Under the pieces are notes generated by a model. It ran no database searches. It saw only the letters and a program-made list of their open reading frames with translations, and was not told where the DNA came from. A stretch of 64,000 nt of DNA from an uncultured Bacteroidales bacterium (lineage in GTDB: Bacteria > Bacteroidota > Bacteroidia > Bacteroidales > P3), in NCBI GenBank assembly GCA_900314925.1, contig OMXC01000014.1:1-64000 (forward strand). The letters run 5' to 3'. Every line of letters starts with the position of its first letter. The first letter of the stretch is position 1. A program made the position numbers and the translations under genes. Shown here piece by piece: positions 32,461 through 42,735 of the stretch.

Positions 32461-32892
32461 ATGAAAAAACTGTTTGCCATCATGGCCTTTGTGGTCGCTT
32501 TCGCTGCGGTCAGGGGGCAGGGTGTCTCGTGGGGCGGCGACGTCGTGCGTCGGGTCTCCTGCGTCGACAACGACACCCTCAGCGTCGAGCGTCTTGCCGT
32601 AGTCAACCCCGTAGAGGATGCTCCCCGCTATCAGCAGGAGTGGCTTTCCTTCACAAACAAGACGGCCGACACGCTGACGGTCACCTACCGCGTCCAGGCC
32701 ACCCTCACGCGCTACGGCAAGCGCTTCACCTACGACTACACCCTCACGGTAGACCCTCGCAGCGTCATTGGCGACAACGTCTACAGCCACTTCCATACCG
32801 GCCACTTCATCCAGCCCGACCGTTACCGCGACACCGACTGCCGTGTCGACGCGGTCGAGCTGCTCCGCTTGCCGGCAGCCAAGGGTGAATAA
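32461..32892 (+). CDS. Small exported protein of unknown function
   Basis: A 143-residue protein with a signal peptide (MKKLFAIMAFVVAFAAVRGQ). The body is beta-rich (DTLTVTYRVQATLTRYGKRFTYDYTLTVDPRS). No lipobox or recognised domain is present. The start at 32461 is chosen because its codons form the signal peptide; an upstream ATG lies in repeat-derived sequence. It lies after the degraded rRNA-synthase copy, so its promoter is unclear. Confidence 0.6.
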   Translation: MKKLFAIMAFVVAFAAVRGQGVSWGGDVVRRVSCVDNDTLSVERLAVVNPVEDAPRYQQEWLSFTNKTADTLTVTYRVQATLTRYGKRFTYDYTLTVDPRSVIGDNVYSHFHTGHFIQPDRYRDTDCRVDAVELLRLPAAKGE

Positions 32893-32999
32893 CAAAGGCT
32901 ATTGATTTCCAGATATCTCTGCTGCGCCACCATGGTCGGGTGCGGGCTCAGGGCGAGAATGGCCGAGCGGCCCGGCTTAGGGTGCCGCCAGCCTGATGC

Positions 33000-33710
33000 T
33001 CATTCCCCTATCAGGAACACGGTGTTGCGCTTGTGGAGGTTCCATTTCTCGCGCTCTTTCTGCCATTTGGCGGCTGAGAGGGAGCGTATCTGCTGCGTTG
33101 GCATGGTGAGGTCGCAGGCTACACAGATCATGGTCTGCGGCTGTAGGACAGTGCTCAATGTTTCGAGCATCTGGTTGTTGCGGTAGGGGGCCTCGATGAA
33201 AATCTGCGTCTGGTGCTCGCGGTGGAGCCGCTCTTCGAGGTGACGGATGGCGGCGGCGCGTTTCGACTTGTCGACAGGCAGGTAGCCCGCGAAGGCGAAC
33301 GACTGTCCGTTGAAGCCGCTGGCCATCAGCGCCAACATCAGTGACGACGGTCCGACGAGCGGAACCACCTCGATGCCACGGCGTTGCGCCACGCGGGTTA
33401 TCATGGCTCCCGGGTCGGCCACGCAGGGCAGCCCGGCCTCGCTGAGCAGGCCTATGTTCTCGCCGCGCTCGATAGCATCAAGGTAGTGGCCCACGGCATC
33501 GTGGGTGGTGTGTTCGTTAAGTTCCAGAAACACAGTGTCGTCGATAGGGTAGGGATAGCCTGCCCGCTTCAGGAAGCGTCGCGCCGAGCGCAGCTCCTCG
33601 ACGATGAAAGTGCGGCATGTGGCCAGCAGTTCCATATTGTTGGCGGGCAGCGAGATGCCGATGTCGTCGGCTCCGATGGGTACGGGAAACAGTATCAGGC
33701 GTCCTTTCAT
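33000..33710 (-). CDS. RsmI-like tetrapyrrole-methylase-family methyltransferase
   Basis: A 236-residue protein of the SAM-dependent uroporphyrin-III/RsmI methyltransferase superfamily, probably acting on 16S rRNA. The fold begins with LILFPVPIGADDIG. It continues through EELRSARRFL, GLLSEAGLPCVADPGAMITRVAQRRG (the usual glycine-rich SAM region) and GPSSLMLALMASGF. The true start is the ATG at 33710 (MKGRLILF); the open frame upstream runs through a dispersed palindromic repeat. Compared with standard RsmI it is short, a form common in Bacteroidota. Confidence 0.8.
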   Translation of the reverse strand: MKGRLILFPVPIGADDIGISLPANNMELLATCRTFIVEELRSARRFLKRAGYPYPIDDTVFLELNEHTTHDAVGHYLDAIERGENIGLLSEAGLPCVADPGAMITRVAQRRGIEVVPLVGPSSLMLALMASGFNGQSFAFAGYLPVDKSKRAAAIRHLEERLHREHQTQIFIEAPYRNNQMLETLSTVLQPQTMICVACDLTMPTQQIRSLSAAKWQKEREKWNLHKRNTVFLIGE

Positions 33711-33785
33711 ATATCTTGGATAACGAGGCGCCGTTTTTTTTATTGTGTGACGCCACCGCTGACACCCTTTTTTGGTGCTTTTTTG

Positions 33786-33880
33786 GTACGGAGTCCCTAC
33801 GGACCCCCTACGGACCCCCTTCGGCCGTTCTTCAGTGGAAGGCCGTAGAGGGGCCGAAGGAAGGCCGAAGGGACTCCGTG
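33786..33880. repeat. Dispersed palindromic repeat, copy 2
   Basis: GGTACGGAGTCCCTACGGACCC faces GGGACTCCGTG-type sequence, with a TTCTTCAGT unit in the middle. It is a shorter form of copies 1 and 4. Confidence 0.85.
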
Positions 33881-33964
33881 TTGGCACGTTTTGTGCAGGA
33901 GATATTTGGCGATGGTAGGCAATAAAATCGCCAATTGTTTGTTATTGGTTATAAATAAAAGGAC

Positions 33965-35095
33965 ATGAGAAAGACATTTTTTTTGCTGTTCGCGGGTGTC
34001 AGCATGATGATGCAGGCCTGCGCCCAGCAGCCGGAAGAGACCGTCAAGAGTGTTGAAGCGGCACATCAACAGACTGCTGTCAACAGACTTAAGATTAATG
34101 ATTTCACTGATGTCGCTGCTGCGACGATAGACGGCGTGGTGCACATCAAGACCGAGATGACGCAGATGACGCCGCTCTACCAGTCGTTCTTCGGCTTCAT
34201 CATCCCGCAGGGGGTGCAGAAGCAGGTGTACAGCGCCTACGGTTCGGGGGTGATCATCACCAGCGACGGCTACATATTGACCAACAACCACGTGGTGCAG
34301 GATGCCGAGCGTATCAGCGTGACACTCAACGACCGGCGTGAGCTTCCGGCGACGCTCGTGGGCAACGACCCCGCCACCGACCTGGCCGTCATCAAGGTCG
34401 AGGCCGAGGGGCTGACCTACATCCCCTTCGGCAACAGCGACCTGGTGAAGGTCGGCGAGCCTGTGCTCGCCATCGGCAACCCCTTCAACCTCACCTCCAC
34501 GGTCACCAGCGGCATCATCAGCGCCAAGGCGCGCAACATGCACATTATAGACAATCCGCGCAGCAATGAGACGCCGTTGGAGTCTTTCTTGCAGACAGAT
34601 GCAGCTGTCAATTCAGGTAATAGTGGAGGTGCTTTGGTCAACTCGCAGGCCGAGCTCGTCGGCATCGTCACGGCCATCGCGTCGGGCAACGGCAACTATA
34701 TCGGCTATTCGTTTGCCATCCCCTCTAATCTGGCTGTCAAAGTGGCAGGCGACCTGCAGCGCTACGGCTACGTGCAGCGTGGCTATCTTGGAGTGCAAGT
34801 TGTTGAAGTCGATGCCAATATAGCTCGTCAGGCCAATGCCCGCGACATCAAGGGTCTGTATGTCGTCAAGGTGGTGAAGGACTGTGCCGCCGACAATGCC
34901 GGCATCCGTCAGGGCGACATTGTGTTGCGGGTTGCCGGCAAGGACGTCAACACCTTTGCCGAGATGATGGAAGAGCTCGGTCTGTTTACCCCCGGCGACG
35001 AGGTCGATGTGGACTTCGAGCGTGACGGGCATACGAAGACTGTTAGGGTGAAACTGCTTAATTCAAAGGGTAATACGGATATTATCCGCAAGTGA
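33965..35095 (+). CDS. HtrA/DegP-like periplasmic serine protease with one PDZ domain
   Basis: A 376-residue protein with an exported N-terminus (MRKTFFLLFAGVSMMMQACAQ). The cysteine may make it a lipoprotein. The trypsin-like domain shows the triad: His in ILTNNHVV, Asp in NDPATDLAVIKV, and Ser in AVNSGNSGGALVN. One PDZ domain follows (GYLGVQVVEVDANI to GIRQGDIVLRV). It would degrade or chaperone misfolded envelope proteins. A GTG-started MATE gene overlaps the stop, so the two are co-transcribed. Typical Bacteroidota DegQ proteins have two PDZ domains, so this is a shorter version. Confidence 0.88.
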   Translation: MRKTFFLLFAGVSMMMQACAQQPEETVKSVEAAHQQTAVNRLKINDFTDVAAATIDGVVHIKTEMTQMTPLYQSFFGFIIPQGVQKQVYSAYGSGVIITSDGYILTNNHVVQDAERISVTLNDRRELPATLVGNDPATDLAVIKVEAEGLTYIPFGNSDLVKVGEPVLAIGNPFNLTSTVTSGIISAKARNMHIIDNPRSNETPLESFLQTDAAVNSGNSGGALVNSQAELVGIVTAIASGNGNYIGYSFAIPSNLAVKVAGDLQRYGYVQRGYLGVQVVEVDANIARQANARDIKGLYVVKVVKDCAADNAGIRQGDIVLRVAGKDVNTFAEMMEELGLFTPGDEVDVDFERDGHTKTVRVKLLNSKGNTDIIRK

Positions 35096-36501
35096 CACTT
35101 GAGGATAAATACGAGGAGATGACGCAGCGGCCGGTGAAGCTGCTAGTGTGCAAGATGGCAGTGCCCACGATCATCGCCATGGTGACCACGGCGCTGTACA
35201 ATGTCGTCGATGCCGCCTTCATCGGGCGCCTCTCCACCGAGGGCACTGCCGGTATCGGCATCTCGTTTGCCTACATGACGTTCATTCAGGCTCTTGGCTT
35301 CTTCTTCGGCCACGGGTCGGGCAACTATATATCAAGGGCCCTTGGCGCCAAAGACACATCGTCGGCCTCTGTCGTGGCGAGTGTGGGTTTTGTTACTCCG
35401 TTCCTCATCGGATTGCTGGCGGCAGTTGTCTGTCTGCCAAATCTTTCGGCCTTGAGCCGACTGCTTGGAGCCCCCGAGGCTGTGGTGCCCTACGCCAACG
35501 ACTACCTGCGCTATATCGTCATGGCCACTCCCTTCATGATGTCGGCCCTGACGCTTAACAACCAGCTGCGTCTGCAGGGCAACGCCGCCTTCGGCATGGT
35601 GGGCATCGTCAGCGGCGCGGTGCTCAACATAGCCCTCGACCCGCTGTTTATCTTCACCCTCGGCATGGGTGTCAGCGGTGCGTCGCTGGCCACTGCCCTC
35701 AGCCAGCTATTCGCCTGGGGCTTATTGCTTTACGGCACCTTCAAACCACAGTGTGTGCATATCCGTCTGAGTCACTTCAAGCCCTCGTGGCGTGTCTATT
35801 ACGAGATATTCCGTGGCGGATTGCCGTCGCTTTTCAGGCAGGTCTTCAACTGTGCCGCCGCCGTGAGCCTCAACTATTGCGCCGCCCTCTATGCCGCCCC
35901 GGGGCAGGAGGCGAGCGCCGTGGCCGCCTTCGCCGTGGTGACGCGCATCATGATGTTCGCTTTCAGCGTGGTGCTGGGCTTCTGCCAAGGGTTTCAGCCG
36001 GTATGCGGCTACAACTACGGGGCGAGGCTCTACGGGCGTGTGCGCGAGGCGTGGCTCTTCACCGTCAGCGTGGGCACGGCATTCCTGCTGGTCATCTCGA
36101 CGGTAGGGTTAGTCTTTGCACCACAGATAGTTGCGCTGTTCCGCGCCGAGGATGCGGCGCTCATCGAGATAGGTGCTGTCACGCTGCGTTGGCAGTGTGT
36201 GGCATTCCCGTTGGTGGGCCTCTTTACCGCCACGGGCATGCTTTTCCAGAACATACGCATGACCTTCCCTGCGACGCTGCTAAGTATCTGTCGCAACGGT
36301 CTTTTCTTTATTCCGGTCATTCTCCTGCTGCCTGTGTGGTTAGGGATGCAGGGGGTTCAGACGGCCCAGGCTGTGGCCGACGTGCTTACGTTTATAATCG
36401 CGGTGCCTTACTCGGTGTGGATTGGCAGGCGGTTGAAAAAAATGTGGCTCGAGGAAGAGGGAAAAAATGTATCTTTGCAGCAGCATGGCAATTGTGACTA
36501 A
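35092..36501 (+). CDS. MATE-family efflux transporter
   Basis: A 469-residue inner-membrane antiporter with about 12 helices in two halves of six, characteristic of MATE exporters of drugs or cationic metabolites. Conserved landmarks are FIGRLSTEGTAGIGISFAYM in the first half, then GHGSGNYISRALGAKD and GFCQGFQPVCGYNYGARLYGR. The start is GTG, overlapping the stop of the protease gene by four bases. An ATG 27 bases later is an alternative. The substrate is unknown. Confidence 0.9.
   Translation: MTLEDKYEEMTQRPVKLLVCKMAVPTIIAMVTTALYNVVDAAFIGRLSTEGTAGIGISFAYMTFIQALGFFFGHGSGNYISRALGAKDTSSASVVASVGFVTPFLIGLLAAVVCLPNLSALSRLLGAPEAVVPYANDYLRYIVMATPFMMSALTLNNQLRLQGNAAFGMVGIVSGAVLNIALDPLFIFTLGMGVSGASLATALSQLFAWGLLLYGTFKPQCVHIRLSHFKPSWRVYYEIFRGGLPSLFRQVFNCAAAVSLNYCAALYAAPGQEASAVAAFAVVTRIMMFAFSVVLGFCQGFQPVCGYNYGARLYGRVREAWLFTVSVGTAFLLVISTVGLVFAPQIVALFRAEDAALIEIGAVTLRWQCVAFPLVGLFTATGMLFQNIRMTFPATLLSICRNGLFFIPVILLLPVWLGMQGVQTAQAVADVLTFIIAVPYSVWIGRRLKKMWLEEEGKNVSLQQHGNCD
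36470..36477 (+). promoter_or_regulatory. Possible promoter box for the C10 protease gene
   Basis: TATCTTTG lies inside the last codons of the MATE gene, about 43 bases before the protease start. No good TTTG lies 19 bases upstream, so confidence is modest. Confidence 0.45.
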
Positions 36502-36519
36502 ACCTATAACACGCTGAAC

Positions 36520-38436
36520 ATGAGAAATAAGTATCTTGTTTTGGCTTTCTGTGGCGCCATGGCGTCGCTTTGGCCGTCCGCTGCAGGCGCCGCCCCCGTG
36601 ACCGTTGGCGACGCCGGCACCGTGGCTGCCAATTTCTGGAATCTGCACCGCGACGGGAATGTGGCTGGTGTTGAAGGCGCGATGCAATGTGTGAAGGTGC
36701 CGTGGGATGCCTTCTTTATTTTCGAGCCTCACGATATGCCGGGGTTTGTCATCGTGGCGGCCGACGATCGTGTGCAGCCGGTGCTTGCCTACTCGTTTGC
36801 CAACCCCATCGGTGCTTCGCGTATGAGTCCGGAGCTGGTGTGGTGGCTCGACGGGTGGCAGCAGCAGGTTGACCTTTGCCGTTCAAAGGATTACGAAGCC
36901 CCCGGCGATGTGGCTGACCAGTGGCGTGACCTTCTGGCCGGCGGGGGCGAGCCGCGACGGCTGACAGTTGTGGCGCCCATGCTGACCACCAAGTGGGATC
37001 AGGAAGCGCCCTACAACAACGCCTGTCCGACCCTCAGCCTTTTCGGCAGTCCGGTGCATGCCGCCACGGGTTGCGTGGCCACCGCCATGGCGCAGGTGAT
37101 GAAGTATTGGAACTACCCGCAGCGCGGCACGGGTACGCACAGCTACTACTCATATTCCATGACCGGCTACGGACAGGAGGCCGGCCGGCAGACCGTGGAC
37201 TTCGGCGCCACGGTATACGACTGGCAGAACATGCCCAACGTCCTGACGTCGGCATCGAGCACGGTACAGAAGAACGCCGTGGCCACGCTGATGTACCACT
37301 GCGGTGTGGCGTGCGAAATGCAGTACGGCACATCCTATGATGGCGGCAGCGGCGCTTGGGCGCACAATATTCCGCTGCTTAGCATGGGCAGCGCGCTGAG
37401 CGGCATGGTGCGGTACTTCGGCTACTCGTCGGCCGCCGGCGGCGTGTACCGCGAGAAGTACGGCGACAGTGCCTGGACGGCAATGGTTCGCGCCGAGCTG
37501 GATGCGCAGCGCCCCGTCATCTATGTCGGCGGCGACGAGACGTCGGGGGCCCATTGCTTTGTGTGCGACGGCTACGACGACCAAGGGCGCTTCGACTTCA
37601 ACTGGGGCTGGAGCGGCATTGGCGACGGCTACTACACGCTCGACAATCTGGCTCCCGGGGATGGCGGCGTTGGCGGCGGCACAGGCTTATACGACTTCAC
37701 CAACAAACAGCAGATGCTTGTCGGCATACGTCCGCACACTGGCGACGATTCGCTGTGTGTGATACGCCATTTTCCTTACACAGAGGCTTTTGAGGACGCT
37801 CCCACTTGCTGGAGCGCCACAATGACAGACGATAACAGCTATTCGTGGATGGTGTATGACACCACCGGCACTGACGGCAACTACTCTGTCTATGCAGGGA
37901 CACCATACAGTGGCAGTGGGGACAACCACTTGCTGTCGCCAGCCATTGTCGAGGCCGGCACATACACTGTGACGTGGAAGGTGCGGGCCATGAACGAGGG
38001 AGTTGCGGCATACTACACGCTGAACGCCGGCCAGGCAGCGATGAGCGACACGGTGTCGGTATCGGCATGGGTGCAACGCGAACTGGCGTTTACCGTGGAT
38101 AATGGTGATACTGTGATGCTTGACTTCGGCTATACAGGCCGTCCAGGCGTTGGCGGGTTGTTGCTGGACAGCGTGGTGGTCAGTTCAACCATGGTGTTGG
38201 GCGTGGAAGGTGTGCCGGATGTGAGAATCTCGGTATGGCCCAACCCCGCCAATGGTATTGTGAACGTCGAGGCATCTCAGCCAGTGCGACTTGTCGAGGT
38301 CATCGACCTTGCCGGCCGCAAGGTCTGCTCGGCAAATGGTGCAGCCGTGGACCTTGGCGGCATGCCTGCAGGTGTTTATATATTGCGCTGCACGACAGAC
38401 GGCGGTGTGGCTACAAGCCGCGTCGTGAAGCGTTGA
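36520..38436 (+). CDS. C10-family (streptopain-like) cysteine protease with T9SS sorting domain
   Basis: A 638-residue secreted protease. The signal peptide (residues 1-25) and an inhibitory prodomain precede the C10 catalytic domain. The active-site Cys lies in [15 protein letters not shown], near residue 186. The His lies in [11 protein letters not shown], and the family Trp-rich block is [15 protein letters not shown]-terminal jelly-roll-like region follows, then a type A sorting domain ([16 protein letters not shown], then [12 protein letters not shown]). T9SS would export it to the surface or medium, as with related gingipain-like and streptopain-like enzymes. It may digest host or dietary protein. 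Confidence 0.9.
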   Translation: MRNKYLVLAFCGAMASLWPSAAGAAPVTVGDAGTVAANFWNLHRDGNVAGVEGAMQCVKVPWDAFFIFEPHDMPGFVIVAADDRVQPVLAYSFANPIGASRMSPELVWWLDGWQQQVDLCRSKDYEAPGDVADQWRDLLAGGGEPRRLTVVAPMLTTKWDQEAPYNNACPTLSLFGSPVHAATGCVATAMAQVMKYWNYPQRGTGTHSYYSYSMTGYGQEAGRQTVDFGATVYDWQNMPNVLTSASSTVQKNAVATLMYHCGVACEMQYGTSYDGGSGAWAHNIPLLSMGSALSGMVRYFGYSSAAGGVYREKYGDSAWTAMVRAELDAQRPVIYVGGDETSGAHCFVCDGYDDQGRFDFNWGWSGIGDGYYTLDNLAPGDGGVGGGTGLYDFTNKQQMLVGIRPHTGDDSLCVIRHFPYTEAFEDAPTCWSATMTDDNSYSWMVYDTTGTDGNYSVYAGTPYSGSGDNHLLSPAIVEAGTYTVTWKVRAMNEGVAAYYTLNAGQAAMSDTVSVSAWVQRELAFTVDNGDTVMLDFGYTGRPGVGGLLLDSVVVSSTMVLGVEGVPDVRISVWPNPANGIVNVEASQPVRLVEVIDLAGRKVCSANGAAVDLGGMPAGVYILRCTTDGGVATSRVVKR

Positions 38437-38525
38437 AATACAAGCCGAAAACAAGGCGTGGGGCGCAGCGTTGGCAGTCGACGCTGCGCCCTGTCGCTTT
38501 TCGCTGTCTGTTGGTAAAAAACAGC

Positions 38526-38554
38526 TTGTATGTCGTACTTTTTTCGTATCTTTG
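38526..38554 (+). promoter_or_regulatory. Promoter of sufB
   Basis: TTG at 38526-38528 and TATCTTTG at 38547-38554, an 18-base spacer, about 28 bases before the sufB start. Confidence 0.68.
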
Positions 38555-38581
38555 CATTGCCAAATTGTATATAAAAAAGCA

Positions 38582-40027
38582 ATGGAAGATACAGAGAAAG
38601 ATATTATTCAGGAAGTTACCAGCGAAGAATACAAATGGGGCTTCACCACGGATATCGATACGGAGACCATCCGCAAGGGGTTGGACGAGGATGTGGTGCG
38701 CCTTATCTCAAAGAAGAAAAACGAACCGGAGTGGCTGCTGGAGTTCCGTCTTGAGGCTTTCCGCCGCTGGCAGAAGATGAAGGAGCCGGACTGGGCGCAT
38801 CTGGAATACGAGACGCCCAACTACCAGGACATCATCTACTTCGCTGCCCCTAAACAGGAGAAGAAAAAGAGTATGGACGAGGTGGACCCGGAGCTGCTGG
38901 CCACCTTCGACAAGCTGGGCATACCGCTACGCGAGCGCGAGGCACTGGCGGGCGTGGCCTACGACGCCATCATGGACTCCGTCAGCGTGAAGACCACGAG
39001 CCAGAAGGCGCTGGAAGAGAAGGGCATCATCTTCATGCCCATCAGCGAGGCCGTGCAGAAGCATCCTGACCTCGTGCGTAAGTACCTGGGCAGCGTGGTG
39101 CCGAGCACCGACAACTTCTTTGCCGCGCTTAACAGCGCCGTCTTCAGCGACGGCTCCTTCTGCTACATCCCCAAGGGGGTGCGCTGCCCGATGGAGCTCT
39201 CGTCGTACTTCCGCATCAACGCCAAGGGTACAGGCCAGTTCGAGCGCACACTCATCGTGGCCGACGAGGGTGCCTACGTGAGCTACATGGAAGGCTGTAC
39301 GGCTCCGCAACGCGATGAGAACCAGCTGCATGCGGCTATCGTGGAGATAGTCGTCATGAAGGACGCCGAGGTGAAGTACAGCACGGTGCAGAACTGGTAT
39401 CCTGGCGACAAGAACGGCAAGGGCGGCATCTATAACTTCGTCACCAAGCGCGGCATCTGCAAGGGCTCGCACAGCAAGCTGAGCTGGACGCAGGTGGAGA
39501 CCGGCAGCGCCGTGACGTGGAAGTACCCGAGCTGCATCCTGCAGGGCGACGACAGCACGGCGGAGTTCTACTCCGTGGCCGTCACCAACAACTACCAGCA
39601 GGCCGACACGGGCACGAAGATGATACACGTGGGCAAGAACACGCGTTCGACCATCATGAGCAAGGGCATCAGTGCCGGACGGAGCCACAACAGCTACCGT
39701 GGCCTGGTGCAGATAGGCCGCGGGGCCGACAACGCCCGCAACTACTCGCAGTGCGACAGCCTGCTGCTCGGCGACCAATGCGGTGCGCACACTTGGCCCT
39801 ATATCAAGGCCGACAACCACACCGCCATCCTGGAGCACGAAGCCACGACGAGCAAAATATCTGAAGACCAGCTCTTCTACTGCCAGCAGCGCGGCATCAG
39901 CCCGGAGAGCGCCGTGGGCCTCATAGTCAACGGCTACGCCAAAGACGTCCTCAAAAAGCTCCCCATGGAGTTCGCCGTAGAGGCGCAGAAGCTGCTGTCG
40001 GTGTCGCTTGAGGGTAGTGTAGGATGA
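38582..40027 (+). CDS. sufB: Fe-S cluster assembly protein SufB
   Basis: A 481-residue SufB scaffold that assembles iron-sulfur clusters with SufC and SufD. Landmarks are the N-terminal helical region, [48 protein letters not shown], and the long beta-helix core with [16 protein letters not shown]. The core also has [18 protein letters not shown] and [20 protein letters not shown]. The start is the ATG at 38582 (MEDTEK); an upstream frame contains the promoter. SufC, SufD and SufS do not follow, which is unusual, since Bacteroidota usually keep sufBCDS together. The next gene overlaps the stop by four bases. Confidence 0.92.
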   Translation: MEDTEKDIIQEVTSEEYKWGFTTDIDTETIRKGLDEDVVRLISKKKNEPEWLLEFRLEAFRRWQKMKEPDWAHLEYETPNYQDIIYFAAPKQEKKKSMDEVDPELLATFDKLGIPLREREALAGVAYDAIMDSVSVKTTSQKALEEKGIIFMPISEAVQKHPDLVRKYLGSVVPSTDNFFAALNSAVFSDGSFCYIPKGVRCPMELSSYFRINAKGTGQFERTLIVADEGAYVSYMEGCTAPQRDENQLHAAIVEIVVMKDAEVKYSTVQNWYPGDKNGKGGIYNFVTKRGICKGSHSKLSWTQVETGSAVTWKYPSCILQGDDSTAEFYSVAVTNNYQQADTGTKMIHVGKNTRSTIMSKGISAGRSHNSYRGLVQIGRGADNARNYSQCDSLLLGDQCGAHTWPYIKADNHTAILEHEATTSKISEDQLFYCQQRGISPESAVGLIVNGYAKDVLKKLPMEFAVEAQKLLSVSLEGSVG

Positions 40028-40563
40028 TGAAGAAGCTGACCACCGAGGAGATACACCGGCTGACGGTGGAGGAGTTTCGCGAGAGCGAGAAGCTGCCGCT
40101 GACGGTGGTGCTGGACAATGTGCGCTCGCAGAACAACATAGGCTCCGTGTTCCGCACGGCGGACGCCTTCCGCGTGGAGCATATCGCGCTCTGCGGCATC
40201 TGCTCCACGCCACCGCACCGCGAGATACACAAGACCGCCCTCGGCGCCGAGGAGAGCGTCGCTTGGAGCTACCACGAAGACACGGTGTCATGCGTCCGCG
40301 ATCTGAAAGAACGCGGCTATAAAGTCTACGCCGTCGAGATAGCCCACGACAGCATTTCACTCGACGACATGAAGGCCGTCGCACTTGACAAGGTGGCCAT
40401 CGTCTTCGGCAACGAGATTGAGGGGGTGCAGGAGGAGGTGATGGAGCTCTGCGACGGGGCACTGGAGATACCGCAGGAGGGGACGAAGCACTCGCTGAAT
40501 GTGAGCTGCGCCGCCGCCATCGTGATGTGGGAGATGTATAAACAGTTAAGAGTTAGGAGTTAA
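40024..40563 (+). CDS. TrmH/SpoU-family RNA methyltransferase
   Basis: A 179-residue SPOUT-fold 2'-O-methyltransferase for tRNA or rRNA. It is short but holds the core motifs: [26 protein letters not shown] near the N-terminus, [28 protein letters not shown] (motif 2), and the C-terminal [17 protein letters not shown] that forms the deep trefoil knot. Translation is coupled to sufB through an ATGA overlap. The target nucleotide cannot be told. An iterated GTTAGGAGTTAAGAG tract follows the last codons. Confidence 0.88.
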   Translation: MMKKLTTEEIHRLTVEEFRESEKLPLTVVLDNVRSQNNIGSVFRTADAFRVEHIALCGICSTPPHREIHKTALGAEESVAWSYHEDTVSCVRDLKERGYKVYAVEIAHDSISLDDMKAVALDKVAIVFGNEIEGVQEEVMELCDGALEIPQEGTKHSLNVSCAAAIVMWEMYKQLRVRS

Positions 40564-40587
40564 GAGTTAGGAGTTTAGCTACACGTT

Positions 40588-40950
40588 ATGACAAAAGAAG
40601 AAAGAATAGAGCATGCAAAAGCTCTGCACAAGCAGGGCTGCAACTGCTGCCAGGCGGTGCTGATGGCCTATGCCGACAGGCTGCCGATAAAAGGTGAGGA
40701 CGCTATGAATGTGGCCGCTCCCTTCGGTCGCGGCCTGGCTGGCACACGCGAGGTCTGCGGCTGCGTCAGCGGCATGGCCATGGCATGCGGCCTCACGGGA
40801 CACACCGCCGACACCCGCGCGCTGATAGAGCGCTTCCGCGAGGAGGAGGGCGACATCGTCTGCGGCCGTCTGCTGGCTGCTGGCAAGAAGCCATGCAACA
40901 CCATGATAGGCGACGCCGCCGGCCTGCTGGCTGGTGTGATCGACGTATAA
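40588..40950 (+). CDS. C_GCAxxG_C_C family protein
   Basis: A 120-residue redox-type protein named after its cysteine pattern. Visible cysteines are in CNCCQAVLMAY, near residues 18-21, VCGCVSGMAMACG near 56-68, and C at 92 and 102. The family is frequent in anaerobes and is thought to bind metal or take part in redox chemistry; its function is not settled. It is 24 bases after the methyltransferase gene and 14 bases before an acetyltransferase, suggesting one transcript. Confidence 0.82.
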   Translation: MTKEERIEHAKALHKQGCNCCQAVLMAYADRLPIKGEDAMNVAAPFGRGLAGTREVCGCVSGMAMACGLTGHTADTRALIERFREEEGDIVCGRLLAAGKKPCNTMIGDAAGLLAGVIDV

Positions 40951-40964
40951 CACAGACAAGACCT

Positions 40965-41516
40965 ATGACCAACCTGGAGAAATGCAACGCAGGGGTGGCG
41001 TACTCGTTTGCCGACGACGAGCTGATAGCGCGCAAGACGCGGGCCATCGTGGAATGCGAACGCTTCAACGCCATCGACGGCACCGACTACGAGGCTCAGT
41101 ATGAGCAGCTGAAGAGGATGCTGGGCTCGGTGGGCGAGAGGGTGTGGATAGCCAAGACGTTCAACTGCGACTGCGGCAAGAACATACACATTGGCAACGA
41201 CTTCACGGGCAACCACAACCTCACCGTCCTCGACATCCGCGAGGTGCGCATCGGAGACCACGTGATGATAGGCCCCGGCACGCTCATCACCACCGTCACC
41301 CATCCGCTCGACTACCGCCAGCGGCGCCAGTATATGGCCGAAGCCCAGCCCGTTGTCATAGAAGACGACGTGTGGATCGGCGGCAACGTCACCGTGCTGC
41401 CGGGAGTGACCATAGGGCAGGGCGCCGTGGTTGCCGCCGGTGCCGTGGTGACGCGCGACGTGCCGCCGCGGACGCTGGTGGGCGGTGTGCCGGCCAAGGT
41501 GATAAAAACTTTGTGA
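40965..41516 (+). CDS. Hexapeptide-repeat sugar O-acetyltransferase
   Basis: A 183-residue trimeric acetyltransferase of the Maa/LacA/NodL type, moving acetyl from acetyl-CoA to a sugar hydroxyl. Left-handed beta-helix hexapeptide repeats dominate the second half (VVIEDDVWIGGNVTVLPGVTIGQGAVVAAGAVVTRDVPP). The catalytic His lies in TTVTHPLDY. A helical N-terminal cap (RTRAIVECERFNAIDGTDYEAQYEQL-type) is typical. The start is the ATG at 40965. The next gene begins on the stop codon of this one, so the two are coupled. Confidence 0.87.
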   Translation: MTNLEKCNAGVAYSFADDELIARKTRAIVECERFNAIDGTDYEAQYEQLKRMLGSVGERVWIAKTFNCDCGKNIHIGNDFTGNHNLTVLDIREVRIGDHVMIGPGTLITTVTHPLDYRQRRQYMAEAQPVVIEDDVWIGGNVTVLPGVTIGQGAVVAAGAVVTRDVPPRTLVGGVPAKVIKTL

Positions 41517-42667
41517 TGATGACTAAACGCAAGATAATCAACGACCCCGTGTATGACGGGTTCCTCTCTGTCGAAGACCCTGTGATACTGCAGGTCATCG
41601 AGCATCCCTACTTCCAGCGCCAGCGTCGCATCAAGCAGCTGGGGCTGACCTATCTGGTGTACCCCGGCGCCATGCACACGCGCTTCAGCCACATGCTCGG
41701 CGCTCTTAATCTGATGAAACGTGCGCTGGAGACGCTGAAGCAGAAAGGCGTGGATATCAGCGATGAGGAGTGCCGCGGCGCCAAGCTGGCCATCCTGCTG
41801 CACGACATAGGTCACGGGCCTTTCTCGCACACCTCGGAGCGCGTGCTGGTGGACGTGCCGCACGAGGAGATAACGCTGCTTATGATGCGGCGCATCAACG
41901 AGGAGATGGGCGAACGCGACCGAAGTGGAGCGAACGAGGCCTCCAGGCCTCTGGATACCGCCATCGCCATATTCTCAAACACTTACCACAAGCACTTCCT
42001 GCACCAGCTGGTGAGCAGCCAGCTCGACATGGACCGCCTCGACTACCTGGGGCGCGACTCCTTCTTCACCGGCGTCAGCGAAGGCATCGTGGGCACCGAC
42101 CGCATCATCTCGATGCTCAATGTGCATGAGGATGAGCTGGTGGTCGACGAGAAGGGCATCTACAGCGTAGAGAAGTTCATCATCAGCCGCCGCCTGATGT
42201 ACTGGCAGGTGTACATGCACAAGACCGTCATCGCCGCCGACCAGCTGCTGCTCAGCATCCTGCGCCGCGCCCGCGAGCTTAACCTGTCGCCCTTCACGTT
42301 CAGCCTTTCGCCGCTGGACCTCGACCGGTTTGCCGAGGTGGACGACGACGACATCATGGTGGCCGTGAAGCATTGGCAACACTCTGATGACGAGATACTC
42401 AGCACCCTCTGCCGCAACCTGGTGAACCGCCGCCTGCCTGCCATCCGCATCAGCAACGACCCCTTCACCGATGTCGTGTGCGACTACTTCCACGGCACCG
42501 GCGAGCTGCACAACCGTTCATACGACTTCAACGACCAGGAAATCAAGGTCCTCTACAAGGACGGCCGCTGTCTGCCCATCAGCGAGGCCAGCGACCAGCT
42601 CGACCGCCACTTCCTTGAAAAGCAGGTGACTAAGTATTACCGCTTCTTCCCCAAAGAGAACGCGTAG
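41516..42667 (+). CDS. HD-domain phosphohydrolase, dGTPase/SAMHD1-like
   Basis: A 383-residue HD-superfamily protein. Metal ligands are visible in TRFSHMLGALN and in HDIGHGPFSHTSE, near residues 95-107. The later SQLDMDRLDYLGRDSFFTGVSEG is the usual C-terminal catalytic Asp region. Related proteins hydrolyse nucleotides. The substrate here is unknown. An insertion near residue 134 (ERDRSGANEASRPLD) contains the same 24-base sequence found inside the MurL-like gene near 7.1 kb, so it is probably a repeat that landed in frame in both. Confidence 0.83.
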   Translation: MMTKRKIINDPVYDGFLSVEDPVILQVIEHPYFQRQRRIKQLGLTYLVYPGAMHTRFSHMLGALNLMKRALETLKQKGVDISDEECRGAKLAILLHDIGHGPFSHTSERVLVDVPHEEITLLMMRRINEEMGERDRSGANEASRPLDTAIAIFSNTYHKHFLHQLVSSQLDMDRLDYLGRDSFFTGVSEGIVGTDRIISMLNVHEDELVVDEKGIYSVEKFIISRRLMYWQVYMHKTVIAADQLLLSILRRARELNLSPFTFSLSPLDLDRFAEVDDDDIMVAVKHWQHSDDEILSTLCRNLVNRRLPAIRISNDPFTDVVCDYFHGTGELHNRSYDFNDQEIKVLYKDGRCLPISEASDQLDRHFLEKQVTKYYRFFPKENA

Positions 42668-42670
42668 TTT

Positions 42671-42717
42671 TTAGCGTGCCGCACGGCTGCAATGCAGCGT
42701 GCCGAGCACGCTATTTT
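42671..42717 (+). terminator. Terminator after the HD-domain gene
   Basis: TAGCGTGC / GCACGCTA forms a stem with an inner GCACGGCTGC / GCAGCGTGC part, and T5 follows. Confidence 0.72.
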
Positions 42718-42735
42718 TATGCCCTTTGGAATACC

